DNA from: Plectosphaerella cucumerina
Lineage: Eukaryota; Ascomycota; Sordariomycetes; Glomerellales; Plectosphaerellaceae
Assembly: GCA_020746995.1 (NCBI GenBank)
Contig: JAGPXD010000003.1
Coordinates: 4,154,001 to 4,218,000 of the forward strand
Length of the DNA: 64,000 nt
Reading direction: 5' to 3'
Below the pieces are notes generated by a model. That model was given only the letters and a program-made list of their open reading frames with translations, ran no database searches and was not told the DNA's origin. A program made the position numbers and the translations under genes. Shown here piece after piece: positions 10,190-20,741 of this stretch; positions within the stretch are counted from its first letter, which is position 1, and each line of letters begins with the position of its first letter.

Positions 10190-11132
10190 TATTGTCTCGA
10201 TTGATGGGATGACAGTGGTCCGTCGTATGGTCGCCGAATGGGTGTGCGAGGTTTTGACATGATGATGAGAATGAGTCTGGGCGTGTCGTCTGGCAGGTGA
10301 TGATTTGGGACGGCTGTCAGGGGGGTTTATGCCGCTGGGCCGTCCAGTCTGACAGCGAGCCCCATAGCTCGTTTAGGGGCCCAATGGGAAGGCGGCGGGT
10401 GGTGGGGAAGCGCTAGTCTGGTGCTGGTTTGGCGCGATATCTGTCGTCGTTGCAACGGCAGGGGCTGTTGGCCTTCAGGATGCGACCATGACTTCCTGGG
10501 GCCATTTGCAACCCCCCCAATGGGTCCTACTGGGGGTTTCCATTCCCCGAATCTGGGATACTTATTTTCGTGAATATTTGTCATGAGACCAAGAATAGTC
10601 ATTCTACTTCCATCCAAGGATATAGCCGGCAAAAAAACTTGGCTTCAGGTTGTTCGGCACGGCAACAGGCTGGAGCACGGCTCTGTCATTCCGGAGCGGC
10701 CCCACCTGCCCGGAGAAGCGTTCGGGGCCGGGACGGGACTCGGCACACCGGGCAAGACGTTCGGTCGTTCGCGCCACATGGCCACAGAACGTTCTGAAAA
10801 GATGGTGCATGGCGATTGAGGGGATTCTGGTCTTGGACGTCTTGACAGTTTGGATATCCCAGCTTTGCAACTGTTGGTCAAGGTAGAGCCCCTTCAGTCT
10901 TCCCATCCCATCGTTCTCACTTGATTTGATAGCACGAAAACCATGCAACGACCATGCGATGTATTACAAATCGATCGTTACTGAATGAATGACGATACCC
11001 AGAACCAGGCCGCTCGCGGCTCCCAGACCATCTCCCAAGAACAAACGCCGGCTCGCATGCTGCCAAGTATCCCCAAAATATACCAGAAGAAGGATGTAAA
11101 GAAACGCTCAGAAAGCAAATGCCACCCGCCGT
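10190..11132. other. intergenic stretch
   Basis: 943 bp between the regulator start and the end of the repeat-protein gene. Small open frames exist, but none has a domain, splice support or convincing composition. Presumed promoter and 3' UTR. Confidence 0.4.
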
Positions 11133-11782
11133 CTAGTTCTTGCCACCGTGGTACTGTCCATCATCAAATCCCGTGTTTCCACCCTCGTACTTGCCAGGCG
11201 CCCACTTGCCATCATCGTAGCCTGTCTTTCCACCCTCGTATTTCCCGGGGTACCAGGAGCCGTCGTCGGCGCGCTTCTCCTTGACCTCCTCCTCGCGCTT
11301 CTCCTTAGCACCGGGGTACTTTCCAGGGTACCACTTGCCATCATCGTAAGGAGTGCCGGGACCTTCGTACTTTCCGGGGTACCAGGAGCCATCATCGGCG
11401 CGCTTCTCCTTCACATCCTCCTCACGCTTCTCCTTGGCGCCGGGGTACTTTCCAGGGTACCACTTCCCGTCGTCGTAAGGAGTGCCGGGGCCTTCGTACT
11501 TTCCGGGGTACCAGGAGCCGTCGTCGGCGCGCTTGACCTTCTTGCCCGGGTACTTGCCGGGGTACCACTTGCCGTCGTCGTAGGGAGTTCCGGGCCCCTC
11601 GTACTTGCCGGGCGCCCACTTGCCGTCATCGTAAGGCGTGCCGGGACCTTCGTACTTTCCGGGGTACCAGGAGCCGTCGTCGGCGCGCTTGGCGGGCTGG
11701 CCGTTGTTGTAAGGGGTGCCAGGGCCCTCGTACTTGCCGGGAGCCCATTGTCCATCGTCGTACTTTGTTCCGGCGCCCTCGT
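11133..11782 (-). repeat. coding tandem repeats of the secreted precursor
   Basis: The second exon consists of near-identical coding repeats on two scales: a 13-16 residue module built around PGKY and a larger unit of 43 codons (129 bp) that includes the Lys-Arg spacer. Most differences between copies are synonymous. Copy number is likely to vary between strains by recombination or slippage. Confidence 0.85.
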
Positions 11783-11932
11783 CTGAGTGTGTTAAAGATG
11801 GGATTCCAGTATTGTGATTAGGTGGCTTGACTTACACTTTCCAGGCCTCCACGAGCCATCGTCGGCAGGCTGGGCGGTGGGAAGAGCCAGAGCCGTGACG
11901 GCAAAGGCGACGAGAGTGAGAGAGTAGCGCAT
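11133..11932 (-). CDS. secreted tandem-repeat protein with Lys-Arg (Kex2-type) processing sites
   Basis: Two exons: 11932-11836 and 11782-11133, with a 53-nt intron (donor GTAAGT, acceptor CAG); 248 aa. Residues 1-17 form a signal peptide (MRYSLTLVAFAVTALA, cut near Ala-Leu-Pro). The mature part is almost entirely repeats: 11 copies of PGKY, preceded by Trp and one residue, and five ADDGSW units, four of them directly after Lys-Arg. Two central units of 43 residues are nearly identical and end in an acidic/basic spacer with two further Lys-Arg sites. There is no Cys. This is the design of fungal Kex2-processed repeat proteins, which include pheromone precursors, repellents and precursors of cyclised peptides; which type this is cannot be told. 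No UstYa-like, methyltransferase or peptidase gene is next to it. Confidence 0.85.
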
Positions 11933-12100
11933 GTTGAGGGTGAAAGCGAAAGGCTGGGGAAGATGCTAGTGTAGATGCTGTGGTAGGAAAAGAGCTGGAT
12001 GCGGTGATGCGATCTGAGACAAGAGAAGAGAGAAGAGAGATGAGAGTGTGAGTGTGAGTGATGAGGGCCAAATTCCATCAAAGCCCCGAGATCCCTCGAG

Positions 12101-12108
12101 TTATATAC
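12101..12108 (-). promoter_or_regulatory. TATA box of the secreted repeat-protein gene
   Basis: On the minus strand this reads GTATATAA, about 170 bp upstream of the start codon at 11932, and is followed by a CT-rich leader (about 11950-12060) of the kind seen in strongly expressed fungal genes. It suggests regulated, possibly high expression. Confidence 0.6.
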
Positions 12109-14244
12109 ATCTCGAACACCCTTCCAAAAACAAGCGTCCGCGTCCAGGACGATAATAGAAGAAGGGGGTGGTCGGTCATCTCCTCGCTAGTGCCCGCTCA
12201 TCGACGCCAAGCTTTGGGGTCAGCTCGTGGTGGTGAGCCTGCGCCTCCGAAAACAGCTGACGGCGGCCCCACCATCGACGAGGACGGCCGGCCCTGGGGA
12301 AAAGGTACGTAGCCTGACGTCGGGGTCTCACTGCCTCCCTCGATTTGGCAGGACGGGATCCCGCCGTCTCGGCACCAACTCAACACTGCCAGCCCCCGCC
12401 ATCAACCCTTCTGGTTGTTAGCCCGGCAGCGCTGTGTCCTAGGGCTGGGCGCTACTCCGCATCGAACATGACCACTGCGCACGCCACATCTCCTGCACGT
12501 CTTCGCACCCTTTCCCGACCCGGCAGACGGCACGCCGGACAGGCTAAACCGCTTCGAGGCCAGCCTGCTGTAAACTACCGGACATCGTGGCTGCTGCTGC
12601 TTGCTCCGCCCGAAAACCTTCCAATCGCACCGCCACGCCCTTCCCGAGTTGGTGTGCCCCTACGCCGGGTGGGCTGTGCAACCCGCCTGCACCTGATGAT
12701 GGGCTGAACTGGTGATGATGATGCCGATGCCCGTTGGCGTTGGTGTCGAGTCTGCTGTGCAGCACCCACCAAGGCCCGTGACTGGACCGGAGGATCGGTA
12801 GGGCTGTTGGCGTCAGTTCGGCCTCGGCGCAATCCGTCAGTCAGCCAGACAGCAGACCAGTCTAGCAGTCAGCCAACTCGCCCTCCCCGGGTTCGTATCT
12901 TGCTCCTCTCCTCCGTCACACGGCATCTTTCCCCAAAAGTAGTCCCCCATCTTTCCCCCCACACCCGATCTCCCGTCATCGCCCATCGCCATCGCAGCCC
13001 GCTCACTCACATGTCGGTCCTCCGGCTGCCACTGCCCAGACCTCAGCCTGACGACACTTCCCCATGGCGCCATTCTCACCGACTCAGACCCTGACCTCCC
13101 GTTGGCCGAGCACCGCCCCAAGGATCAATATTGGCCTTCACCGGACTCGGCATGGCTGCAGCAGCTGAGAGGCACCAGGCCCCGAAGTGCAAGACACCAG
13201 CCAACCTCTCCCCTTCCCGACCTCTCCTCGATGCGGCCATGAACGGCACTAGGTCCGACTCTCAGCACCAGGCTCCCGTCAGTTGGCCCAGGGACCCGAC
13301 CACGCCATCTGAGTCCCCTCCCCCGCCATCGAAAATAGACACCAACGGGAAGGGTGGGCGGGCAAACAAAGCCCCTCGGGTCTCTGAGACATGACAGTAG
13401 ACAACGTGGTATCCAACGTGGTCGTAGGGGGCGTTGGCTCAAGCCGTTACGTTGCCGTCCGTAGGTAATCAGGTGACGATGTCCAAGACATGTTCCCTCG
13501 TGTTTGCTGGATCGACTCCCGGCGGGCGAATCACCAGCAGCGGCGCATGTCCGCCTGCCTCGTATCCTCCGCCAACACGGGCATATGTCGGCATGACGAC
13601 TTGGACTGACACCATTGCAGAATCAGAAGCAGGAGGTAGCCTGATGACGATGTCTCTGGTATTTTCATCAACTAAGCGTGATGCAAGGATGGATAGTACG
13701 GAGCCTGATGAATGACAGCATCGAAGGATCCGCGGACTGGAGGTGCGTCGGGTCGGTAACTTTTCGCGGCTGACACTGCTCCTCCGTTAGCTCTGGGCAT
13801 CAGCAGTCGTGGTGGGGTTGGCACTGGCCGGTTCATCCGATGGGCCCGACACCTCCCCGAGGATGCCACTGTCCCGGCTCCTCGTTCGAGGTCGTTCGTC
13901 CGAAGAGAAAACTCACCAAGAAGTGGAAAAAAAAGCTGGGACTTTCCAGCGGTTCAACCAGGGTTGTCCTTCTAGCTTGATCGACTCGCCGAAGCTTCGT
14001 GTGCGCTGGCCCGAAGCCGTCTCAGGTCAACGAATAGATTCATGTACTAGCCAAAACGCAGGCCATGCATTACAAGTCCATACACCAGCTGTGCCCTTCC
14101 AGCTCAGCTCAGCCCAGCCCAGGTATCAACCGAGCCCCGTCATCGTCATCATGCTCGTGACGGCTAACTCCCTCCAACGCCATACGCCAAAAGCACTATG
14201 CATCCCACGCTGCCATTCCCAGTCCCGTTGTTCCCAAAACCAGC
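12109..14244. other. long intergenic stretch, no gene supported
   Basis: About 2.1 kb between the repeat-protein promoter and the primase 3' end. Several open frames under 125 codons occur on both strands, but they overlap each other, are Pro/Arg/Ser-rich and lack domains or splice support. I see no RNA gene or repeat. Confidence 0.4.
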
Positions 14245-15841
14245 CTAGCCCTCCGTGTTGACATCCGCCTCCCGCGCCTTGTCCAGGTTTTTCAGCAGGT
14301 AGCTCCGCTTGAAGTACTCGTTCGGGTGCACAATCGTCTCGAGCTGCGCCGACGTGTAGATGCCCTCGTCCTTGGCCTTGCGGATCTCCTGCTTGTGGAG
14401 GTGGTCGAAGACGCTGCAGCACAACACATGTCAGTTATTGTTAAACACCAAAGGGAAAGCACGGGAAAACCTACCGGTTGCAGGCCATGTGGAACCTCTG
14501 ACTATCCTTGTCCTCCTTGACACCCTGCAGCACCGACCGGTCCGAGACCCCCATGCTCTGCACCAGGGCGTTGAGGTTCTCCAGGTCAAAGTGCCTGTAC
14601 GGACACCCGTGGGCCTCGCCGGGACCGGGAGGGTGCTCGGTCAGGATCTTCTGGCAGCTGAAGGGGCTGTAACCCCTTCCGCGGCGGTTCGAGTCGCCGC
14701 CGACGTCGCCGTACGAGTGCCGCACGTTGTAGCGGTACTCCTTGTTGAAGACGTCGTCGGTGGTGTTGCGGAAGGCCTGGCGCCAGAAGAGCAGACACTC
14801 CTCGAGGTTGAGGCCGATGCCCTTGAGGAAGAGCGTGTACTGCAGACGGCCGTAGTGCTTGAGGTGGGCGTCGCGCCGGAGGGAGCGGTGCAGGTGCGAC
14901 ATGCAGGCGGGGAAGTGCTGGGAGAGGGCGTCAACGTTGGAGGCCGTCATGGCGGCGCCTGGCGCCGAGGCGCTGCCGTCACCGGAGCCGGAGAGGTAGG
15001 AAGCGTCGGGGGTGATGAAGTTCTTGGACAGGTGGGCGAGGATGGGGGTGAGGCGGTCGTCCTCGTCGAGGCGGGGCAGGGCGCGGGCTGTGAGCTCAAG
15101 CTGCCGCTCCAGACGGGCGGTGAACTCGCCCATGACCATGCTGGCCTGCTCGCGGCCGGGCACAAAGGCCTTGCCACCGCGGAGGAGGACGCGGCGCTGC
15201 TCGACGAGCTCGGGCACGCGGGCCCAGTCGACCTTGAACCATGTGTCGTCGTCCTGGCAGGCGGCAGCTGCGCTGTTACCCTTGGCGCGGGTCATGGCGG
15301 CCAACTCGTCGCCGTACAGCCTCCTCTCTTCTTCCGAGACGCTCTCGCACCAATCGAGGTCGAGGCCAGCGACAAAGGCATTGCGTCCGGCCGTGTCGTC
15401 CGAGTTGAAGCGCAGGCGGAAGAGTGTGGACTCGACGCGGGAGAAGCGGCGACGCAGGTCCTCTGTGGCGGAGAAGGCGAGGCGGAGGATGAAGTGGCTG
15501 TAGTGGTCCTTCTGACGTTGTGCAGCGGTGAGGGGCGAGTGGGACGCGTTCGTGTCGAGGGGCAGGTACTTTTCGAGGAGAGGCTTCATGTGGGCGGCCG
15601 TCTCGGTGGGCGTCTTGTTGCGGAACGAGCAGGCCTCGAGCTCGGCGAGGACGCGTAGCCGATCAATGGCCCATTGTTCGAACTGCTCGAGGGTGATGTC
15701 TGCGGTGGGCGGGTCGATGTAGAAGTTGAGGCGGTGAGGGTACTGCTGGTCCTTGTAGGCGGCTTCGGCGAACTGCTTCTTGCGGTAGTCGCCAACGTTG
15801 CGCCGCTTGGCGTCAATGCGGTTGTGGTCTGCCCGGAGCAT
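14245..15841 (-). CDS. PRI2: DNA primase large subunit
   Basis: Two exons: 15841-14475 and 14413-14245, with a 61-nt intron (GTAGGT...CTGCAG); 511 aa. It is the regulatory subunit of the polymerase alpha-primase complex that makes RNA-DNA primers in nuclear replication. The C-terminal domain carries the four Cys expected to hold the 4Fe-4S cluster: Cys313 (FPACM), Cys396 (FSCQK), Cys413 (HGCPYRH) and Cys454 (HMACNR). The N-terminal YPHRLNFY and EQFEQWAIDRLRVL segments are typical of the family. Length fits fungal orthologues. The second exon codes only for the last 55 residues. MluI-box-like sites lie in the promoter, fitting G1/S expression. Confidence 0.95.
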
Positions 15842-15990
15842 GGCGCCGGTGGGGGTTTATCGGCTCTGGTCACAGTCGGAGGGGAGAGTCGGAGCGCAGG
15901 TTGGAGGAAGTTGACGATGTTGGCAGCCGTGTTGCTTGTGGTGGTGGTGGTGAGGGTGCGTCTTGGTTGCTGGGGCACTTTTCGCGGGAG

Positions 15991-16006
15991 ACGCGCCAGG
16001 ACGCGT
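15991..16006. promoter_or_regulatory. MluI cell-cycle box (MCB-like) upstream of primase
   Basis: ACGCGT at 16001-16006 with a second ACGCG at 15991-15995, about 150-165 bp upstream of the primase start. A TTTTCGCGGG element (E2F/SCB-like) lies just inside at 15979-15988. ACGCGT is the site of the MBF complex, which drives S-phase genes, including primase genes, in yeasts; action here is inferred from position and target type. Confidence 0.55.
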
Positions 16007-19000
16007 CCGAGTCGCGGGGCGCCAGTTAAGGAGTGTGCACGGGCCATCCTCAATTTACGTGATCAGCCCGTGACATATCACGTGACCTGATCATCACACC
16101 TGCCACGCCAGGGAAGCATCGTCAACCAGCCAGCGACTCCAATCGTACGTGGACGGGATGTACTTGTAACATCGCCTTGACCATCAGCCGATTCTCAACC
16201 AAATCCTCTCGCATCGCAGCCATCCATCCAGCGCTAATGACAGAACGCCATCGCCGCCCAGAAATCACACCAGGACCGTGCGCCCGGCATAGAATGCCCG
16301 GCCGCAACCCGCGGACGAGTCACCCACCCCGGCCGCGTTCGGTCGACCCTCCCCCGCGGACGCGGCCGGAGCATCGGCCTCGTTCCTCCGCCGGGCCAGG
16401 TCATCACACAGACCAGACGACACCTCACCAAGGGGCCAACAGTCATCTTGAAAAGCCAGGGGCCCAAATGCCGCGATCCTCAGGTCGGCACTTCCACCGC
16501 TCGCCCCTCTCGCAGACGGCAGGATTCCTTCCCATCCCATCCCATCTCGGCAGACGGACCAACAAACAAGCCCGGCCGCATATCGAAGGATTCGCCCGCT
16601 AAAGCATTCTCGGCATGCCGTCCAGGGTTCACGCTCCAGGCAGACAGGCAATGGGAGGGGGTTCCCCCTCGCCTCTCAACACAGCGCCCCTGGATTGAAG
16701 AATCCTTCAGCGCCCCCCCCTCGACCTGCCAAACTGCCAAAACTCCGGCTCTCCGGGTTCCCTGCACGGCTCGCGCAGCCCTGACCTGACGCTGTGGCCC
16801 CCTTCCCCCTCCCCCGGACAGGAACCCCCTCCGGCGTCGTCCGGCTTTGGGTTTTTGGTAAGCCGGCGAGCACCTATTCTGTTGCCTATTCGCACCACAA
16901 CATCAGAGGAGAAAGCACCTGCTAGGGTTGTTTCCTCGCTGGCCCCCAAGGCGCCGGCGGTCTTGGCTGTGGTCTCGCCCGGAGGAGCTCTCCCTGATGG
17001 ACCTCCCCCTTGACGGCTCATTCTGGCCCGATCGACCCTGATCAGCGTCTACAGGCCGGTCCAGACACGGAGCTCTCGCCGCCCAGCCAACTGCTCAGCG
17101 AACATGCACCTCCCGTGCGGCAGGTCGGCATGTTGCAGAAAGACAGCAGAGCTGAAACCGTCACCGGCGAGTGGGGGGCCGTCGCCGTCGCCGTCCGACC
17201 CCCGGGTCTCGCGTCCGGACGACTCGGAGACGCCGCAGCGAGTACACCGCCGAGCTGCCCTCGAAGATCCCCCATCATCCCGCGCCGTCTTTTCTCCTGC
17301 AGCCGGCTGCTGCACCTCTTTGGCCCGTCACACATCTGTCACGATCGCCTCCTTGTCAACTACCATGCCTAAATCCCCGTGAACTTTCTGCCCCCAATGT
17401 CACGTCACCTTCACCGCCGAATCCCCTCCGGACAGCCCCCAAGCTGCACTCGCCAAGCAGTTTCCGCCCCCATCTCATAGTCCTTCCCCGCCGTGATGCA
17501 TCCTGCTGTGGCTCCTCCCGAGATGTGCTCACAGGAAACCCCAGGAGCTCACTTCGACCCGTCCCGTCCAGGCAGCTCTTCGGTCAGAAACAGGCAGAAA
17601 TAAGCGAGCAACTCCAACAGAGCCCCCCCGCAACTGCAGCGATTTGGCTCCTTCCGGACAACAGACTGCATATAGCCCAGGGTTCATTGTCCCAGATCGC
17701 CGACTATCGACATACTTAGCCTCCTCTGAACCATGTTAGTCGCCGACATTGCTGACGACCTGCCTTGAAGAGCTAATCGTAACTCGCAACTTGAATCATG
17801 TCAGGGGGTGCTCCCTGTCTCGACACTGTCAGTCGAGAGAGACAACAGAAAACAAGTGCAGAGAACTTGAACCCCCCAGCACGGATCAATCTGACCGCCG
17901 TTCCTAGCCCCCGGGTGCACCACCCTCACACCGGCATCTTCCCTCCTCCTCCCAAGCTTCCCCCAAAAAGCGGCGTCTACGGGTCGTCCCCCGAAGCGGA
18001 CCGACCGCGCTACTTTACGCTATCTATGCTATCAGCAGGCGCGCGCCGCTGGCTCCCGCGAGGTGCATTCCTCACAGGGCAGAAGGACGGATCACAGCAT
18101 GGCCCGGCCGCTCTTAGCTCGGGAAGGCGGGGGGGGAGAAGACTCAAAAGAGAGGAGCCAGAAGCCAGCCAGCCCGCTCCCCTCCCACTTGCCGTGGGCT
18201 TCCATCGCCGGCCTTCCAGAACAGAAACCCCCTCAAGGCCCAAGCCCCAAGAAGGATGCACCGACCCTTCCCCCAGTCCAGAGGCCTGTCAGCCCACACG
18301 TGGCGGGCAGAACTCCGGCCTGCATTTTGGCTCTGTGCCCCGTTTCGAGGGCAGAAATTTTGAACCGTTGCCCTGCCCCGGTTGGTTGGAGCGCTTGCGC
18401 AGGTTTTCTTCAAGCTCCCCTGTCAAAAGGGTGCAGACCATCAAGCGCGAGGGCGAGGCAGGGTAGTTTACAGCATTAGCCTGCACTGCCAACAGGTGAG
18501 TCTCGGGGCGTTCCAAGCGGGAAAGCCGCGCGATACCGCCCGAGACCCCGGTACTCGTACGGCGCGCTGTTTGTGGTGATGGGTTGCTCGGCTTTTGTCT
18601 GACTTGCCGATGACAGGTACGATTAACGTAGGCAGCCTTGGCTCAGGGAGGGAGATGTCTAGGAACAAGCAGCATTGGCTCTGAGAGTGTTCAATGTTAC
18701 TTGAGCTCAGCATTGCGTCAACAGTTATCAACGAGCGAGGCGGCAACTGGCTCTTAAGCCGACGATGTGGCAGTTGCCGAAACCCCCCGACCCCTCAGGG
18801 AAGGCGGGTTCGCAAAAAGCTTCCCCTCTCTCGCTCCGTGACACTCCGTGATAATGACCACGCCGGCCCGGGCCCGGCCGAGACCACGGTCCTCAATTCG
18901 ACTTTCAACCCCCTCCCCCCGACGACCAACCACGCGCCCCCCGCGCCCGTCGCGGCTCCCGTCCTCACCCCAAAAGGCAAGTCGGACAAGAATTTCTCCT

Positions 19001-20233
19001 AGAACGGCATCTCCGTAGTACGTGGACGAACCGCTGGGCCGTTTCCTACGGGGACAACAAGGGACAATGCCCCCAGGCCCCCAGCGCAGCAGAGGGGTTG
19101 CAATTTCAACCCCTCTGGCGTCAACGGCCCTCGTCCGCCGTACGGCCGTAGCCATGGAACCCCTCGGAGTCGCCTGATGCTCTCTAGTCTGGGGGAGCCC
19201 CTCCCTCTCGGACAAGGTCGCCGAGATGCTTCTCCACTACCGACAGCACTGCCGCCCGCCATCTGGAATCGCAATGTCCGGATCGTACCCGCTATGGGGG
19301 TAGGGGGGTCTTCTCTCGGATAAGTATCCTACGGCGAGCCATTGGCGAAGCAACGCAGCTGTCGCCTTGCTGTGCTGAGGCAGGCCAGCCAGCCCACCCC
19401 CTCCCTCCCTCCCTACCGTGAAGGCACTCACACATTGACACGAGTACTTGTACACGAGCAGCCAGATCTTGCCGTCTGCGCAGCGTGAGCGAGTGGAACC
19501 GAGAAACACGTGTACCTGTGCAGCCGGGGGTGTCAGACGTGCATCAAAGCCCCTGTGCCCCCTCCCCCCCCCCCCCCCCCCCCTTCCACAGCCGGGCAGA
19601 CCTGGGCACGCGGCGAGCATACGGTATCATTCCACGCGGTACAGGTCCATCCTTGCACGGAACGTTTCTTCATATGCAGCTTGTACATGACAATGACGCA
19701 CCTCTCGCGCCAGAAAAGCAGGTCCCCGGATTGCTGCTTCTGGTGGCGCACCTCGCCTCGTCGGCCTGTTCTGGCCGCGAGGGAATGACCCTGACGCTGC
19801 TCTCTCGGTGAATCCCACCACCCCGGCGCAGCCGTTGTCGTCCGCCAATTCCAGTGGACGAATCCCGAAGCCATGGAATGGAGACCGAGGGCTCGACGAC
19901 GCCTGGCACGGGCCTCCCCCCTTGCTAGCTGGGCCGGGCCACCCTCGCCTTCTTTTTCTTCCTCTGCTTCTTCTTCAAGAGGTTCGATCCGGTCCACCAA
20001 ATCGCGGTCTGGCCGGCGTGGCGCCGGACTTGATGGGGAGATGGAGCAAGACCCCATGAACCCCAGAGACAGCCGTTGATGAAGCGGGCCCTTGCCCGTA
20101 ACGATATTGCGCCACCGAACAAGGTGGATGTCCAGGCCTCGTTGCGGGCACGACTCCGCCTATCCTCCGTGCTTTTGCCCGTCAGCCCGGCACGAGCCGT
20201 CCTTCGTCCTCATTGTGCCGTCTGGCTGGCGCG
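16007..20233. other. long gene-poor stretch
   Basis: About 4.2 kb. The first part holds the upstream region of the primase gene, including CACGTGAC at about 16079-16086 within a short inverted repeat. The rest is GC-rich with many overlapping Pro/Arg/Ser-rich frames on both strands (the longest, 222 codons at 17798-18466 on +, has no domain or intron structure). It includes the poly-C run described separately. No tRNA, rRNA or protein gene is supported. Confidence 0.4.
19564..19583. repeat. poly-C run, 20 nt
   Basis: Twenty uninterrupted C in a C-rich context. On the minus strand this is a G20 run able to form a G-quadruplex. Length is prone to slippage and to sequencing error. Confidence 0.9.
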
Positions 20234-20741
20234 TTACTTTGTTGGCTTTCCGCCCTCTTCTTCGCCGTGGTCCTGTCGAGGTTCGGGAGGGGCGTGCTGC
20301 GACGGCGTCTGCTCGGCTTCTTGACCCCGCCCACTGGCCTTTCGCGACGGCCGCTTGCTCTGTCCTCGAGTCTCGATCCGTGGCAGTAGTCCCTCGAAAA
20401 TGGTCGTCTGCGCAGGTCCCCGACTGGTCGGGCTAGAGCCTGTGGCCTGAGACGTGCTTGCCGGGTGATGAAGGGCAGGATCCAACAGGTCGTGGGGTGC
20501 ATCATCCAAAGCGGCGACCTTTTTTTCGCGGGTACGTCAGCAAGACGGCTCTCGTTTCTCTCGTGGATCTGCGAGTGCGTATGGGCAGTCTCACCGTATC
20601 CGCATGGAGTCTCTGCATAGACTTGGGTTCTTCAGAGGTGGCCGCGGCCTCGTTGGAATCGGTATAGGTCGATGGAACCACGCGAGACCGTCCAGGCACA
20701 CCCTTGGCGTTCTGATGCGGCTGCTGGCTGCGGTCTGACAT
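20234..20741 (-). CDS. small unrecognised two-exon protein, probably disordered
   Basis: Inferred by joining 20741-20595 and 20518-20234 across a 76-nt intron (donor GTGAGA, branch CTGAC, acceptor AAG); 143 aa starting MSDRSQQPHQN. The donor leaves LHADT and the acceptor continues VAALDDAPHDLL in phase 0, giving a coherent hydrophilic protein. It has no Cys, no membrane segment and no signal peptide, and is rich in Ser, Gln, Pro, Glu and Lys, with a basic patch (KRPSRKASGRG) and an acidic, Lys-ended C-terminus. I do not recognise a family. The acceptor is weak; an in-frame TCTCAG acceptor further on would shorten the protein by about 26 residues. It could still be a chance open frame. Confidence 0.45.

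Noticed and set aside
11148..11786. 212-codon repetitive open frame on + opposite the secreted repeat gene
   Set aside because: It looks like a hydrophobic repeat protein but is the mirror of the tandem repeats. The minus strand has signal peptide, intron and processing sites in register.
14360..15658. 432-codon open frame on + opposite the primase gene
   Set aside because: Antisense shadow of PRI2; no domain, and the sense strand is a clear conserved protein.
17798..18466. 222-codon open frame on +
   Set aside because: Low-complexity Pro/Arg/Ser composition, overlapped by opposite-strand frames of similar quality.
19978..19996. GGTTCGATCC resembling a tRNA B box
   Set aside because: No A box, acceptor stem or cloverleaf could be placed around it.
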